From positions 1-64,000 of the forward strand of contig CAIRNJ010000043.1 in assembly GCA_903879915.1 (NCBI GenBank): a stretch of DNA of 64,000 bases. The letters are read 5' to 3'. Positions 1 through 8,021 of the stretch are shown here, one piece after another (position 1 is the stretch's first letter; each line of letters starts with the position of its first letter). A model generated the notes under the pieces. That model saw nothing but the letters and a program-made list of their open reading frames with translations. It was not told where the DNA came from and made no database searches. This DNA is from an uncultured Elusimicrobia bacterium (GTDB lineage: Bacteria; Elusimicrobiota; Elusimicrobia; Elusimicrobiales; UBA9959). Made by a program: the position numbers and the translations under genes.

Positions 1-105
1 CTTTCCGCTTATTTTGACGACCGTTGTTTTAGCCCCCTCCTTACCGCTGAGGGAAAGCGAGGCATTGATGGTACCGGAAAGCTTGTCAAGAGAGCGATTC
101 ATTGA

Positions 106-192
106 AAAGCGCTTCAACTCATCATCCGCATCGAGGAAGAGCTGGGCAAGAAAGCGCGCTACGCCAAGGACTTCGCTTTCAAGTTCAAATAA
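106..192 (+). pseudogene. eno: Enolase C-terminal tail (broken or partial)
   Basis: The frame ending at the TAA at 190-192 reads LIIRIEEELGKKARY and then a basic-aromatic tail. This matches the C-terminal end of enolases (family pattern YNxLIRIEEELG). Just upstream, in another frame, an LSRERFIEKRFN-like stretch resembles the enolase SRxERxxKYN segment, so one base appears to be missing near 118-122 and a stop (TGA 103-105) lies in the tail's own frame. The first 100 or so bases are also less GC-rich than the rest and could not be fitted to enolase in any single frame. Position just before ftsB matches the E. coli eno-ftsB order. It may be an error-rich contig end rather than a true pseudogene. 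The reverse strand here is also open over a short stretch, so the call is tentative. Confidence 0.45.
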
Positions 193-224
193 CCGGCGAA
201 CAGGAACCCCGCCGTGTCCCCCCC

Positions 225-283
225 CCCGCCGCGTACCCTCCAGGGGGGCGCGGCAACGGGGCGGATAGCGGCGGGTTTTTTTT
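225..283 (+). terminator. Rho-independent terminator abutting the ftsB start
   Basis: An exact 8-bp stem, CCCGCCGC (225-232) with GCGGCGGG (268-275), is followed immediately by eight T (276-283). The 35-nt loop contains a further C-rich/G-rich pair that could fold inside it. The T run ends directly before the ATG of the next gene at 284. It probably ends transcription of the upstream enolase-like gene. Confidence 0.6.
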
Positions 284-574
284 ATGAAGAAACTGCGCTT
301 CGGGATAAAACTAAGATACGTGCTGGTGCTGGCCCTGGCGTTCATACTGCTGGGCAACAGGGGGCTGCGGAACCTCGTGGCGAGCTACCGCGAATACCGC
401 ACCCTTACGGCCAGGAAACTGCAGCTCGAAGGACAGCGCGCCGAGCTGGCGAAGCAGCTTAAGGAAGTGGGCGCCAACCCCGCCGTGGAGCAGGCGGCGC
501 GCAGGGAGCTCGGGCTGATCAGGCCCGGCGAGACCGAATACCGTTTTCCCCCTCCCAAGGATTCCGACAAATGA
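284..574 (+). CDS. ftsB: FtsB/DivIC-type septum formation initiator
   Basis: A 96-residue bitopic protein of the divisome. It has a short basic N-terminus, one membrane segment (about residues 11-25, YVLVLALAFILLG), then a periplasmic coiled coil (about 28-70). It ends with the family's C-terminal signature, ARRELGLIRPGETEYRF (about 73-89). FtsB/DivIC bridges FtsL and FtsQ/DivIB at the septum. Length is typical. The start lies straight after a T8 run and lacks a visible Shine-Dalgarno sequence, which is unusual. Its stop overlaps the start of the next gene (ATGA, 571-574), so translation of the two is probably coupled. Confidence 0.87.
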   Translation: MKKLRFGIKLRYVLVLALAFILLGNRGLRNLVASYREYRTLTARKLQLEGQRAELAKQLKEVGANPAVEQAARRELGLIRPGETEYRFPPPKDSDK

Positions 575-1203
575 AAAGCATGCAGTTCAAAGTGGGCCCG
601 ATGGATAACTTCTCCTACGTCGTCTGGGACGAAAGCTCGGCCGAGGCCGCGCTGATAGACCCCGCGTGGGAGCCGGGAAAGCTGGAGGCCTTCCTGAAAA
701 AAGAAAGGCTGGCGCTGAAGATGGTGCTGCTGACGCACGCCCACCCGGACCACGTCAACGGCGTGAACTATTTCGCCGGAAAGAACTCCGGGCTGCCGGT
801 ATACCTTAACGCCGAGGACCAGTTCATGCTGGAGGAACGCCCCGCGGGCCTGCGCGACGCGGCCGAAGGCGATAAGATACGGCTCGGCGCGGGCGTAATA
901 ACGGTGATGCGCACGGCGGGGCACACTCAGGGCTCGGTCTGCTACCTGGTGCCGGGCGCCGTGTTCTCCGGCGATACGCTGTTCGTGGGCGAGTGCGGCC
1001 GCGTGGACCTGCCGGGCTCGAGCCCCGAGGCCCTGTACAACAGCTTCGTGAGGCTGGCCGGCCTGCCCTCCGCCAACGCGCTGTACCCCGGCCATTCCTA
1101 CAACGGGGACACCTCCACCATGGGCGTGCAGAAGGAATACAACCTGTATCTTAAGCTGGCCCTCCAGGGCCGCCGGGAAGACTTTCTCAAGGCGGTAAAA
1201 TGA
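571..1203 (+). CDS. MBL-fold metallo-hydrolase (glyoxalase II-like)
   Basis: A 210-residue metallo-beta-lactamase-fold protein. The binuclear metal site is visible: THAHPDH at residues 55-61, a histidine in RTAGHTQGS, an aspartate in FSGDTLF and a late histidine in YPGHSYNG. Small single-domain members of this family include hydroxyacylglutathione hydrolases and related thioester hydrolases of unknown substrate. The compact length and lack of a GloB C-terminal domain favour the general YcbL-like group. It overlaps ftsB by 4 bases and the following HAD gene by 4 bases, so it belongs to a tightly coupled five-gene operon. The exact substrate cannot be told from sequence. Confidence 0.85.
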   Translation: MKSMQFKVGPMDNFSYVVWDESSAEAALIDPAWEPGKLEAFLKKERLALKMVLLTHAHPDHVNGVNYFAGKNSGLPVYLNAEDQFMLEERPAGLRDAAEGDKIRLGAGVITVMRTAGHTQGSVCYLVPGAVFSGDTLFVGECGRVDLPGSSPEALYNSFVRLAGLPSANALYPGHSYNGDTSTMGVQKEYNLYLKLALQGRREDFLKAVK

Positions 1204-1862
1204 CGCGGCGCAAGCCGGCGCCGGGCGGCTGGGCGGCGGTCTCGGATTTCGACGGCACCATCACGCTGGCCGACGTGGGGGACTCGCTGCTGCTGCATTA
1301 CGGCTGCGCGGACAGGGAAACCATAGAGAAGTCCTATTCGCTGAAGGTGCGCGTGGAGGACTTCATGAAGAAGGCCTTCGCCGGGGCGAAGCTTTCGGAG
1401 GCCGCCATAACACAATTCGTCAGGCGCAGGGTCAAGGCCAGGCCCGGGTTCCGGAAGTTCGTGGCGTTCTGCGCGCTCAACCGCATACCTTTCGAAGTGG
1501 CCAGCGGCGGCGTGGACCTTTACGCGGACCCTTTTTTCAGGAAGCAGGGCGTGAGCGTGAAGGCCTTTTTCGGCAGGGCCCGCGTGACCCCGGCCGGGAT
1601 AGTGATAACCTATCCCTTCCTCGGGCGCCTGGACCTCAGCGCTTTCAAGGCCGACCGGGTGCGCCGGCACAAGCGCGCGGGGCGCAGGGTGGTCTTTTTC
1701 GGCGACGGGCCCAACGACCTGAAAGCGGCCGCGCTGGCCGACAAGGTTTACGCCGCGGGGCGGCTGCTCAGGCTCTGCCGTGAGCTCGGCATAGCCGCGG
1801 CCCCGCTGGCGGATTTTTCCCGCGCCATAGCTTTCCTGAAAAAAGCGGCGCCGGCCGGCTGA
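1200..1862 (+). CDS. HAD-superfamily phosphatase (PSPase/MtnX-like)
   Basis: A 220-residue haloacid-dehalogenase phosphatase of subfamily IB. Motif I is SDFDGTIT, with the nucleophile and acid/base aspartates near residues 16 and 18. Motif II is the serine in VASGGVD. Motif III lysine lies near AFKADRV, and motif IV is FFGDGPNDLKAA. The cap insertion between motifs I and II resembles phosphoserine phosphatase and MtnX-type 2-hydroxy-3-keto-5-methylthiopentenyl-1-phosphate phosphatases. No methionine-salvage genes are nearby, so the substrate is open. It overlaps the MBL gene by 4 bases, and lgt follows after 5 bases. Confidence 0.82.
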   Translation: MTRRKPAPGGWAAVSDFDGTITLADVGDSLLLHYGCADRETIEKSYSLKVRVEDFMKKAFAGAKLSEAAITQFVRRRVKARPGFRKFVAFCALNRIPFEVASGGVDLYADPFFRKQGVSVKAFFGRARVTPAGIVITYPFLGRLDLSAFKADRVRRHKRAGRRVVFFGDGPNDLKAAALADKVYAAGRLLRLCRELGIAAAPLADFSRAIAFLKKAAPAG

Positions 1863-1867
1863 CAACT

Positions 1868-2659
1868 ATGCATCCATTCATTTTCCAGATCGGGGCGTTC
1901 AAACTGCCGGCCTACGGGCTGATGGTGGCGGCCGGCTACCTGTCCGCGATCTTCTATATTTTCAGCAAGGCGCAAAAGGCCGGTTTTAAACGGGAAGCGC
2001 TTTCCGATCTGATCTTTTACACCGTGCTGGGCGGCATGCTGGGCGCCAAGCTTTTCTACGCGGTCACCTACTGGCAGGACTTCGGCGGGAGCGTCGCGCA
2101 GAAACTGTACTACGTGCTGCGCACTTTCCAGTACGGGTTCGTTTTTTACGGCGGGCTGGCCGGCGGCACCGCGGCCTTCCTGCTCACCGCGCGCCGCAAC
2201 CGCCTGCCGCTGCCGCGCGCGGCCGACCTCTTCGCGCCGGCGCTGGCCGTCGGCCACGCTTTCGGCCGGATAGGCTGTTTCCTGGCCGGCTGCTGCCACG
2301 GGCTCCCCGCCGGCGGCTGGCCGGGCGTCACGTTCACGGACCCGGTCTGCGAAGTGAACCCCGCCCTGCTGGGCGTACCGCTGCACCCCGTGCAGCTCTA
2401 CGAGGCCGCCGGGAACGTGCTGATCTTTGTTATGCTTAACAAAGCCCTGAACAGGGCGCTGGCCGGGCGCCTCCGGCCCGGAACGGTGATCTGCCTCTAC
2501 GCGGTGCTGTACGGCGCGCTGCGTTTCGCGCTGGAATTCCTGCGCGGGGACGACCGCGGGGTCTCGACGCTGGGGCTGTCCCCCGGCCAGCTGATCTCCG
2601 CCGCGGTAGCGGCCGCCGCGGCGGCCTGCCTGGTAAAACTAAATTATGAAAAAAAATAA
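1868..2659 (+). CDS. lgt: Prolipoprotein diacylglyceryl transferase
   Basis: A 263-residue multi-spanning inner-membrane enzyme. Lgt transfers diacylglycerol from phosphatidylglycerol to the lipobox cysteine of prelipoproteins, the first step of lipoprotein maturation. Family landmarks seen: HPFIFQIGAFKLPAYG at the N-terminus, GGMLGAKLFY, the YGFVFYGGLAGG loop, the signature region GRIGCFLAGCCHG and HPVQLYEA. About seven hydrophobic segments are present and the length is typical. Likely clients in this window are Pal and the CpoB-like lipoprotein. Its end overlaps the next gene by 14 bases. Confidence 0.95.
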   Translation: MHPFIFQIGAFKLPAYGLMVAAGYLSAIFYIFSKAQKAGFKREALSDLIFYTVLGGMLGAKLFYAVTYWQDFGGSVAQKLYYVLRTFQYGFVFYGGLAGGTAAFLLTARRNRLPLPRAADLFAPALAVGHAFGRIGCFLAGCCHGLPAGGWPGVTFTDPVCEVNPALLGVPLHPVQLYEAAGNVLIFVMLNKALNRALAGRLRPGTVICLYAVLYGALRFALEFLRGDDRGVSTLGLSPGQLISAAVAAAAAACLVKLNYEKK

Positions 2660-3566
2660 AATCACCTATTCAGGCCCCCCTTGCCGGCTTGATGTGTTCC
2701 TTACTGAAACCGGCGAGAACTTCACCAGGCCCTTCTCCAGGTCCCTGGTGCTGGAAGGACTGGTCACGGTCAACGGCGAGATCAGGAAGCCGTCGTACCA
2801 GCTCGACACGGGCGATATCGTGGAGATAGGCGCCCCCGAGACCGGCCAGCGGCAGGACGGCTTCGAGGGACTGGTGATCTTCGAGGACAAAGCGCTGCTG
2901 GCGGTGGAAAAGCCGGCGGGCCTGGCCGTGCACCCGAATTCGGCGGCCTGGGAAACGAACCCTGCCGCCGCCCTGCTCGGCGAGCCCACGCTGGTTTCCC
3001 TGCTGTTCTCCGCGCGCCCGAAGATGGCCGGGACCGGCGTTACCAGGCTGGGCCTGGTGCACCGCCTCGACCGCGACACCAGCGGGCTGATGATACTGGC
3101 CAAGACCGCCGGGGCGCAGGAAGCGCTTACCGCGGGGTTCAGGGACCGCCTGATGGAGAAGACCTATCTGGGCGCCGTGGGCGGCATCCCGGAGGACCGG
3201 ACCGGCGTGATAAACGCCCCCATCGGCCGCGCCACGGGCTTTAAGAAGATCAAGGTCTGGGAATACGGCCGGGACGCCGTGACCGAATACAAGATAAAGG
3301 AAAAGGGCGCCGATTGCGCCCTGCTCCAGATACACCCCATGACCGGCCGCACCAACCAGATAAGGATACACATGGAGTACCTGGGCCACCCGATAATAGG
3401 CGACAGGCTCTACGGCGGCCGCCCGGCGGCCCGCATGCTGCTGCATTCGACGCGCCTGGCCTTCGCCCACCCCGTGACCGGCAAAAAAACGGAACTGGAA
3501 TCCCCGATGCCGGAGGATTTCAAGGCGGTGTGGAAAGAGTTCAAGAAGAAGAAACAGGCGGTCTAG
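2646..3566 (+). CDS. RluA-family 23S rRNA pseudouridine synthase
   Basis: A 306-residue protein with an N-terminal S4 RNA-binding domain (about residues 13-62, RLDVFLTE to the VEIG region). The RluA-type catalytic domain carries HRLDRDTSG at 139-147, with catalytic Asp142 of the HRLD motif. GRTNQIRIHMEYLGHPIIGD is the conserved C-terminal RNA-binding signature. It isomerises uridine to pseudouridine in rRNA, RluD-like by S4 architecture, but I cannot assign the target position. The start overlaps lgt by 14 bases. It is the last gene of the operon before a strong hairpin. Confidence 0.92.
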   Translation: MKKNKITYSGPPCRLDVFLTETGENFTRPFSRSLVLEGLVTVNGEIRKPSYQLDTGDIVEIGAPETGQRQDGFEGLVIFEDKALLAVEKPAGLAVHPNSAAWETNPAAALLGEPTLVSLLFSARPKMAGTGVTRLGLVHRLDRDTSGLMILAKTAGAQEALTAGFRDRLMEKTYLGAVGGIPEDRTGVINAPIGRATGFKKIKVWEYGRDAVTEYKIKEKGADCALLQIHPMTGRTNQIRIHMEYLGHPIIGDRLYGGRPAARMLLHSTRLAFAHPVTGKKTELESPMPEDFKAVWKEFKKKKQAV

Positions 3567-3595
3567 CAACGCCGCGTAAGGTTCGCGGCATGCTT

Positions 3596-3635
3596 CTGAT
3601 CCCGGCCCCGGCAGCGGAGCCGGGATCAGAATTTT
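3596..3635. terminator. Bidirectional terminator between convergent genes
   Basis: An 11-bp perfect stem, CTGATCCCGGC (3596-3606) with GCCGGGATCAG (3619-3629), is followed by AATTTT on the + strand. It lies between the pseudouridine synthase gene (+) and the GH57 gene (-). The stop codon of the minus-strand gene (3626-3628) lies inside the stem. Confidence 0.8.
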
Positions 3636-5232
3636 GAGACCGAAGCGAAGACGCGGAAGTCGAGGCGCGGGAAGAGATTGTTGCGCTGCTCCAGTTCGGA
3701 GAGCGCGGCCTCGTCCACTTTTTTCTCTATCACCTCGCCCAGCAGCTTGATGGCGGCCGCCGCGTGGTCCTCCAGGCGGCTCTTGGCGTACTGCGCGTGG
3801 GAACCGATGTAAAGCAGGAAAGCCCAGTCGGAGGACTGCGCCAGCAAAGTCTCGCGCGCGGCCTGGTTCAGCGCCCGGGCGTTCACGCCCGACAGGTCCT
3901 GGTTGCGGAAGCGGTTGGCCGTCTCTATCATCTTGTCGGTGGCCGCGTAGACCGCGTTATAAATGAAATCGTTGGACTCGTTCACCCACGGGTCGAAATA
4001 GCCGTTCTCGCCCCAGGAGGACATGCCCGGCGTGATCGCCCGCGGCTCCTGGCAGGAGTTAAGATATTCCGAGGGCGTAACGAACTGCAGCGGCAGGCGC
4101 TCGACCCGTATCTTGCGGATCACCGTCTCCAGGAAAGCCGGCCCCTCGAACCACCAGTGGCCGAACAGCTCGGCGTCGTAGCAGCTCACTATCAGCGGCC
4201 GCCCGCCGTGCGCGCTGTAGATCTCGTCCGTCTGCGCCATGCGGCGGGCCAGGAAATCCGCGGCGTGCGCCTCCACCCGCGCCAGGGCCAGGTCGGGGTC
4301 GTAGTACTCTTGGCCGCCAGGTCCACGCCCTGCCCCGTGATGCGGTAGTATTTAAGCCCCAGCGGGCGCCTGATGCCGTCGGAACCGAGGTAGGGCCGGA
4401 TATCCTCGTACTCCCCGTCGTGCCCCAGGTCCCGGTAAAATTCCCTGTACGCGGGGTCGCCGGGGTAGCCGAACTTGGCGCTCCACACTTCGCGCGAGCT
4501 GGCCGCGTCCCTGGCAAAAAGCCCCAGGCCGTTGGTGGTGCGGTAGGGGGTGGAGACGCCGCCGGGGGCCGCGTCGCCCGCGAATTCCACGGCGTGGGAC
4601 TCGGTGAAAGTGTACGCGAACCCTGAAAGCTTCATGTAGGAGTTAAGGCGCGGCTCATAGCCGCACTCCGGCAGCCAGAAGCCGGCCGGCGGCCGGTTGA
4701 AGCGCTCCTGGTAATCCTCCGCCGCCACGGCCAGCTGGGCCCGCACGGCCTCGGGCCTGGTCAGCAGCGGCAGCACGGCGTGCGTGGCGGCCGTGGTTAT
4801 TATCTCTATCTGCCCGGCATGCTGCAGCGCCTTCAGCGGGGTGATGAGATCTCCGCTGTATTTATGCATCAGCGCGGCGGCGTCCTCGTAAAGTTTCTGG
4901 TAAAGCTTGACCGTTTTGAGCAGCGCCGGATCATCTTTGGCGCGCACCAGTTCTTTCTCGATAAGCTCCAGGCGCGACTCGAGGTACAGCGCCATCTTCT
5001 CCTCGAGCTCTTCGTTCTCGAGCATGGCCCCCAGCGTGGGCGAAATGGAAATGGCGATGCCCGGCCGGATACCTTCGGCGGCCAGGCGCTCGAGCGAAGA
5101 GATTATAGGGACGTAAGTTTCCGCCACGGCCTCGAAGAACCAGTTTTCTTCCAGGAAGCTGGAATCGGCGGGATGGTTCACGTACGGCAGGTGGGCGTGC
5201 AGCACGAACATCAAAGAGCCGCGCGCGCTCAT
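3626..5232 (-). CDS. GH57 glycoside hydrolase (glucan branching enzyme-like), frameshifted
   Basis: A glycoside hydrolase family 57 enzyme split by one frameshift. The N-terminal part (5232 to about 4310) has conserved region HAHLPYV (residues 12-18) and the probable nucleophile in GFWLPECGY (Glu189). The C-terminal part (about 4310 to 3626) has the acid/base region SCYDAELFGHWWFEGP. Restoring one C near 4309 on the + strand joins the frames as AAKEYYDPDLALARVEAH and gives about 535 residues, normal for DUF1957-containing GH57 branching enzymes. These form alpha-1,6 branches in glycogen. The start overlaps the DUF4912 gene by 4 bases. The single-base lesion could be a sequencing error or a real inactivation. 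Confidence 0.82.
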
Positions 5233-5618
5233 GGCAGCCCCCGTTTATGGAATTCCATGCTGGCGTAAGCGCGCTCTTCGGCCATTCCGGCCGCGGCCGG
5301 GGCCGCGGAGAAGTTGGACTCGAGAAGTTTTTCCCATTCCCCGCCGCGCTGCGCGTAAAGAGCGGCCGAGTAATTTTTCCCCTGCGCCGGCACGTCCAGA
5401 TAAGCCCCGCCCGCGTCCCACGCGGCCTTGCGGGAGAAAGCCTGCGCCTTGTCCTCCTGGAAGAACAGCCGCAGTTCCACTTCCCCGGCCAGCGCGCCGG
5501 AGCGGAAAGCCTCCGCGCGCGAGGCTGAGAACAGCCACAGCACGAAGAAAGCGCCCGGGTTCTTAGGCAGCAGAACAAGGCGGTCTTCAGCTGGAAGCGT
5601 CTGCGACAGTTGCGGCAT
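5229..5618 (-). CDS. DUF4912 domain protein
   Basis: A 129-residue soluble protein. The stretch DRLVLLPKNPGAFFVLW (about residues 12-28) is the typical opening of DUF4912, whose members carry an Ig-like beta-sandwich (often written as RDPxxxxxYW). In many genomes it stands next to GH57/DUF1957 branching enzymes, as here with a 4-base overlap, so a role in glycogen or alpha-glucan metabolism is likely but unproven. No signal peptide or catalytic motif is visible. No clear ribosome-binding site precedes the start; the leader is AT-rich. Confidence 0.75.
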   Translation of the reverse strand: MPQLSQTLPAEDRLVLLPKNPGAFFVLWLFSASRAEAFRSGALAGEVELRLFFQEDKAQAFSRKAAWDAGGAYLDVPAQGKNYSAALYAQRGGEWEKLLESNFSAAPAAAGMAEERAYASMEFHKRGLP

Positions 5619-5733
5619 GTTATATACAATTTACTAAATTTTACCCGCGGTTAGATATATTTTTCAATCCATTTTTTATATCATAATAATCAGGCCCGCG
5701 CGCTACGCGGGCCGAGACGGCAAGGAGCCACCC
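5619..5733. promoter_or_regulatory. Divergent AT-rich promoter region with leader hairpin
   Basis: The 115-base gap between divergent genes is far richer in A and T than its surroundings. It contains several -10-like elements (for example TATATA near 5620 and CATAAT near 5682) but no unambiguous -35/-10 pair. A perfect 8-bp hairpin, GGCCCGCG (5693-5700) with CGCGGGCC (5706-5713), sits in the leader of the + strand gene, upstream of AAGGAG (5721-5726). There is no T run, so it is not a terminator. Confidence 0.5.
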
Positions 5734-6768
5734 ATGAAAGCGATTGTAAAAACCTCTCACGCCCCGGGCGCGGCATACCGCGACGCCGAGGTGCCGGTAA
5801 TAAACAAGGACGAGCTGCTGATCCGCGTAACCTCCGCCTCGCTGAGTTCCGGCGACCTGGCCGCCTATAACTGGACCGACCCTTTGTTCCCCGCCCACCG
5901 CCTGCCCTTTGTCTTCGGCCAGGAATTCTGCGGCGAAGTGGTTGAAACGGGCTCGCTGGCCCGGGGCTTCGAGAAAGGCGATTTCGTTTCCGTGGAATCC
6001 CACATTTTCTGCGGCGTCTGCGGCCAGTGCCGCAACGACCAGCGCCATATCTGCCAGTACCTGCGCGTGATAGGCCGCGACACGCCCGGCGGGCTGGCCG
6101 AATACGCGGCGGTGCCGGCGCGCTGCGCCTGGAAGCACACCGACGACTCGCTCAAGGACATCGGCGCGCTGATGGGCGCGTTCGGCAGCTCCGTGCACGC
6201 GGTGCTGGCCGAAGATATCGTGGGCCGGTCCATCGTGGTCTCGGGCTGCGCGCCCCAGGGCCTTTTCGCGGCCGGCATAGCCAGGGCCGGCGGGGCCAGG
6301 AAAATAATAGCGCTGGACCCCTCCCCCTACCGGCGCCGGCTGGCGCTGAAGATGGGCGCCGGGGCGGCCATCGATCCCGCCGACAAGAACTGCCTGAAAA
6401 AGATAGCCCGGACCTGCGGCGCCGAAGGCGCCGACACCGTGGTGGAAATGAGCGGCGGCGCGGCCGCCGTCGAGCTCGGGCTCAAAGCGCTGCGCCCCGG
6501 GGGCCGCTTCGTGGCGTTCGGGCTGCCGCTGACCAAGCTGAGCATAGACTACGCCGGCGACATCGTGCGCAGGGGCATCCGCCTCGAGGGCGTGGCCGGA
6601 CGGGAGATCTTCAGGAGCTGGTATAAGATGGAAAGCCTGCTGAAATCGGGCGCGGTGGACCCCAGGCCCGCCGTCACCCATACCTTCAAGTTCAAGGATT
6701 TCCGGAAGGCTTTCGACCTGATAAATTCGAAAGAGCAGAAATGCGGAAAAGTGATACTGGTGCCGTAA
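5734..6768 (+). CDS. Threonine dehydrogenase-like MDR protein lacking catalytic zinc ligands
   Basis: A 344-residue medium-chain dehydrogenase that aligns to E. coli L-threonine 3-dehydrogenase almost without gaps: YNW near 45-47, VESHIFCG near 87-94 and GREIFRSWYKM near the C-terminus. The four structural-zinc cysteines are present at 93, 96, 99 and 107. The catalytic zinc ligands are not: position 38 is Ser instead of Cys and position 63 is Gln instead of His (FGQEF). The TxxH catalytic pair at 40/43 reads Gly/Ala. The dinucleotide motif is also altered (GCAPQGLFA for GAGPIGxMA). A Kbl-like gene follows after 43 bases, the tdh-kbl arrangement. It may have changed chemistry or substrate. Shine-Dalgarno AAGGAG is present. 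Confidence 0.8.
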   Translation: MKAIVKTSHAPGAAYRDAEVPVINKDELLIRVTSASLSSGDLAAYNWTDPLFPAHRLPFVFGQEFCGEVVETGSLARGFEKGDFVSVESHIFCGVCGQCRNDQRHICQYLRVIGRDTPGGLAEYAAVPARCAWKHTDDSLKDIGALMGAFGSSVHAVLAEDIVGRSIVVSGCAPQGLFAAGIARAGGARKIIALDPSPYRRRLALKMGAGAAIDPADKNCLKKIARTCGAEGADTVVEMSGGAAAVELGLKALRPGGRFVAFGLPLTKLSIDYAGDIVRRGIRLEGVAGREIFRSWYKMESLLKSGAVDPRPAVTHTFKFKDFRKAFDLINSKEQKCGKVILVP

Positions 6769-6811
6769 AGCCAGCCAGGGCGGCTAACGCTTCAGCAGGG
6801 AGAACAACACT

Positions 6812-8002
6812 ATGACCTTTGACACCCTTAAATTCGCCGACGAGGAAGTTGCCGCGCTTAAAAAGGAGAACCGCTTCATAAAACCGCGCGTGCTGGAAAG
6901 CGCGCAGGCCCCTGTTTCCGTGATAGACGGGAAGAAAGTGGTCAACCTCACCTCCAACAATTATCTGGCCCTGGCCGACAACCAGAAGGTAAAGAAAGCC
7001 GCCATCGAAGCCATCGAGAAATACGGCGTGGGCTCGGCCGCGGTGCGCACCATAATAGGCACCATGTCCCTGCACACCGAGCTCGAAAGGAAATTCGCCG
7101 AGTTCAAACACGCCGAGGCCTCCATCCTGTTCCAGTCCGGCTTCACCTCCAACGTGGCGGTGTGCCAGTCGCTGATGTCGTCGGAGACCGACCTGCTGAT
7201 CTCCGACGAGCTCAACCACGCCTCCATCATCGACGGCGCCCGCCTGGCCAAGGCCCCGCGCAAGATCTACCGGCACAAGGACGTCAAACACCTGGAGGAG
7301 ATCCTCTCCGCCCCCGAAGCGCGAAGCGCGCGCCGCAAGATGGTGGTGACCGACGGCGTGTTCTCGATGGACGGCGACATAGCCAACCTCGACGAGATCG
7401 TGGCCGTGGCCCACAAGTACGGCGCGTTCGTGATGGTGGACGACGCCCACGCCAGCGGCGTGATAGGCAAGGAAGGCCGCGGCACCGTGAGCCATTACGG
7501 GCTGGACGGGAAAGTGGAGATACAGATAGGCACGCTGTCCAAGGCCTTCGCGGCCGTGGGCGGCTACGCGGCCACAACACAGAGCCTGCGCGACTATATG
7601 GGTTCCGTGGCGCGGCCCTTCCTGTTCTCCAGCTCGCAGCCCCCGTCGGTGGCGGCCACCTGCCTGGCCGTGCTGGACATCCTGCTGACCGAGCCGCAGT
7701 ACCTGAAGCGGCTGTGGGACAACACGGCTTTCTTCAAGGAAGAGATGAAAAAAGCCGGCTTCGACACCGGCAATTCGGTCACCCCCATAACGCCCGTGAT
7801 GGTAGGCGACATGGATAAAGCGAAGGCGCTGTCCAACCGGCTGTTCGAGGAAGGGGTGTTCGCGCTGCCGCTGGGCTTCCCCACGGTCCCGAAGGGCAAA
7901 GAGCGCCTGCGCACCATAGTCACCGCCGGACACACCATCAAGGACCTCGAGTTCGCGGTGGAGAAGTTCGCCAAAGCAGGCAAAGAGCTGAACATCATTT
8001 AG
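6812..8002 (+). CDS. kbl: Glycine C-acetyltransferase-like alpha-oxoamine synthase
   Basis: A 396-residue PLP enzyme of fold type I. Landmarks are TSNNYLALADN, DELNHASIIDGARL, DGVFSMDGDIANL, the cofactor aspartate/histidine region VDDAHASGVIG and the PLP-lysine motif GTLSKAF. 2-Amino-3-ketobutyrate CoA ligase (Kbl) cleaves 2-amino-3-ketobutyrate with CoA to glycine and acetyl-CoA, downstream of threonine dehydrogenase. Close relatives (BioF, serine palmitoyltransferase) condense amino acids with acyl-CoA, so the acyl substrate is uncertain. The neighbouring dehydrogenase has lost its catalytic zinc residues, which weakens the simple threonine-catabolism reading. The gene ends at a strong terminator. 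Confidence 0.87.
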   Translation: MTFDTLKFADEEVAALKKENRFIKPRVLESAQAPVSVIDGKKVVNLTSNNYLALADNQKVKKAAIEAIEKYGVGSAAVRTIIGTMSLHTELERKFAEFKHAEASILFQSGFTSNVAVCQSLMSSETDLLISDELNHASIIDGARLAKAPRKIYRHKDVKHLEEILSAPEARSARRKMVVTDGVFSMDGDIANLDEIVAVAHKYGAFVMVDDAHASGVIGKEGRGTVSHYGLDGKVEIQIGTLSKAFAAVGGYAATTQSLRDYMGSVARPFLFSSSQPPSVAATCLAVLDILLTEPQYLKRLWDNTAFFKEEMKKAGFDTGNSVTPITPVMVGDMDKAKALSNRLFEEGVFALPLGFPTVPKGKERLRTIVTAGHTIKDLEFAVEKFAKAGKELNII

Positions 8003-8021
8003 GGTCCGCGGAATATAAGCA

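Noticed and set aside
1-105. A short reverse-strand frame at the window start
   Set aside because: It is open but under 40 codons from its ATG, runs off the edge and has no recognisable motif.
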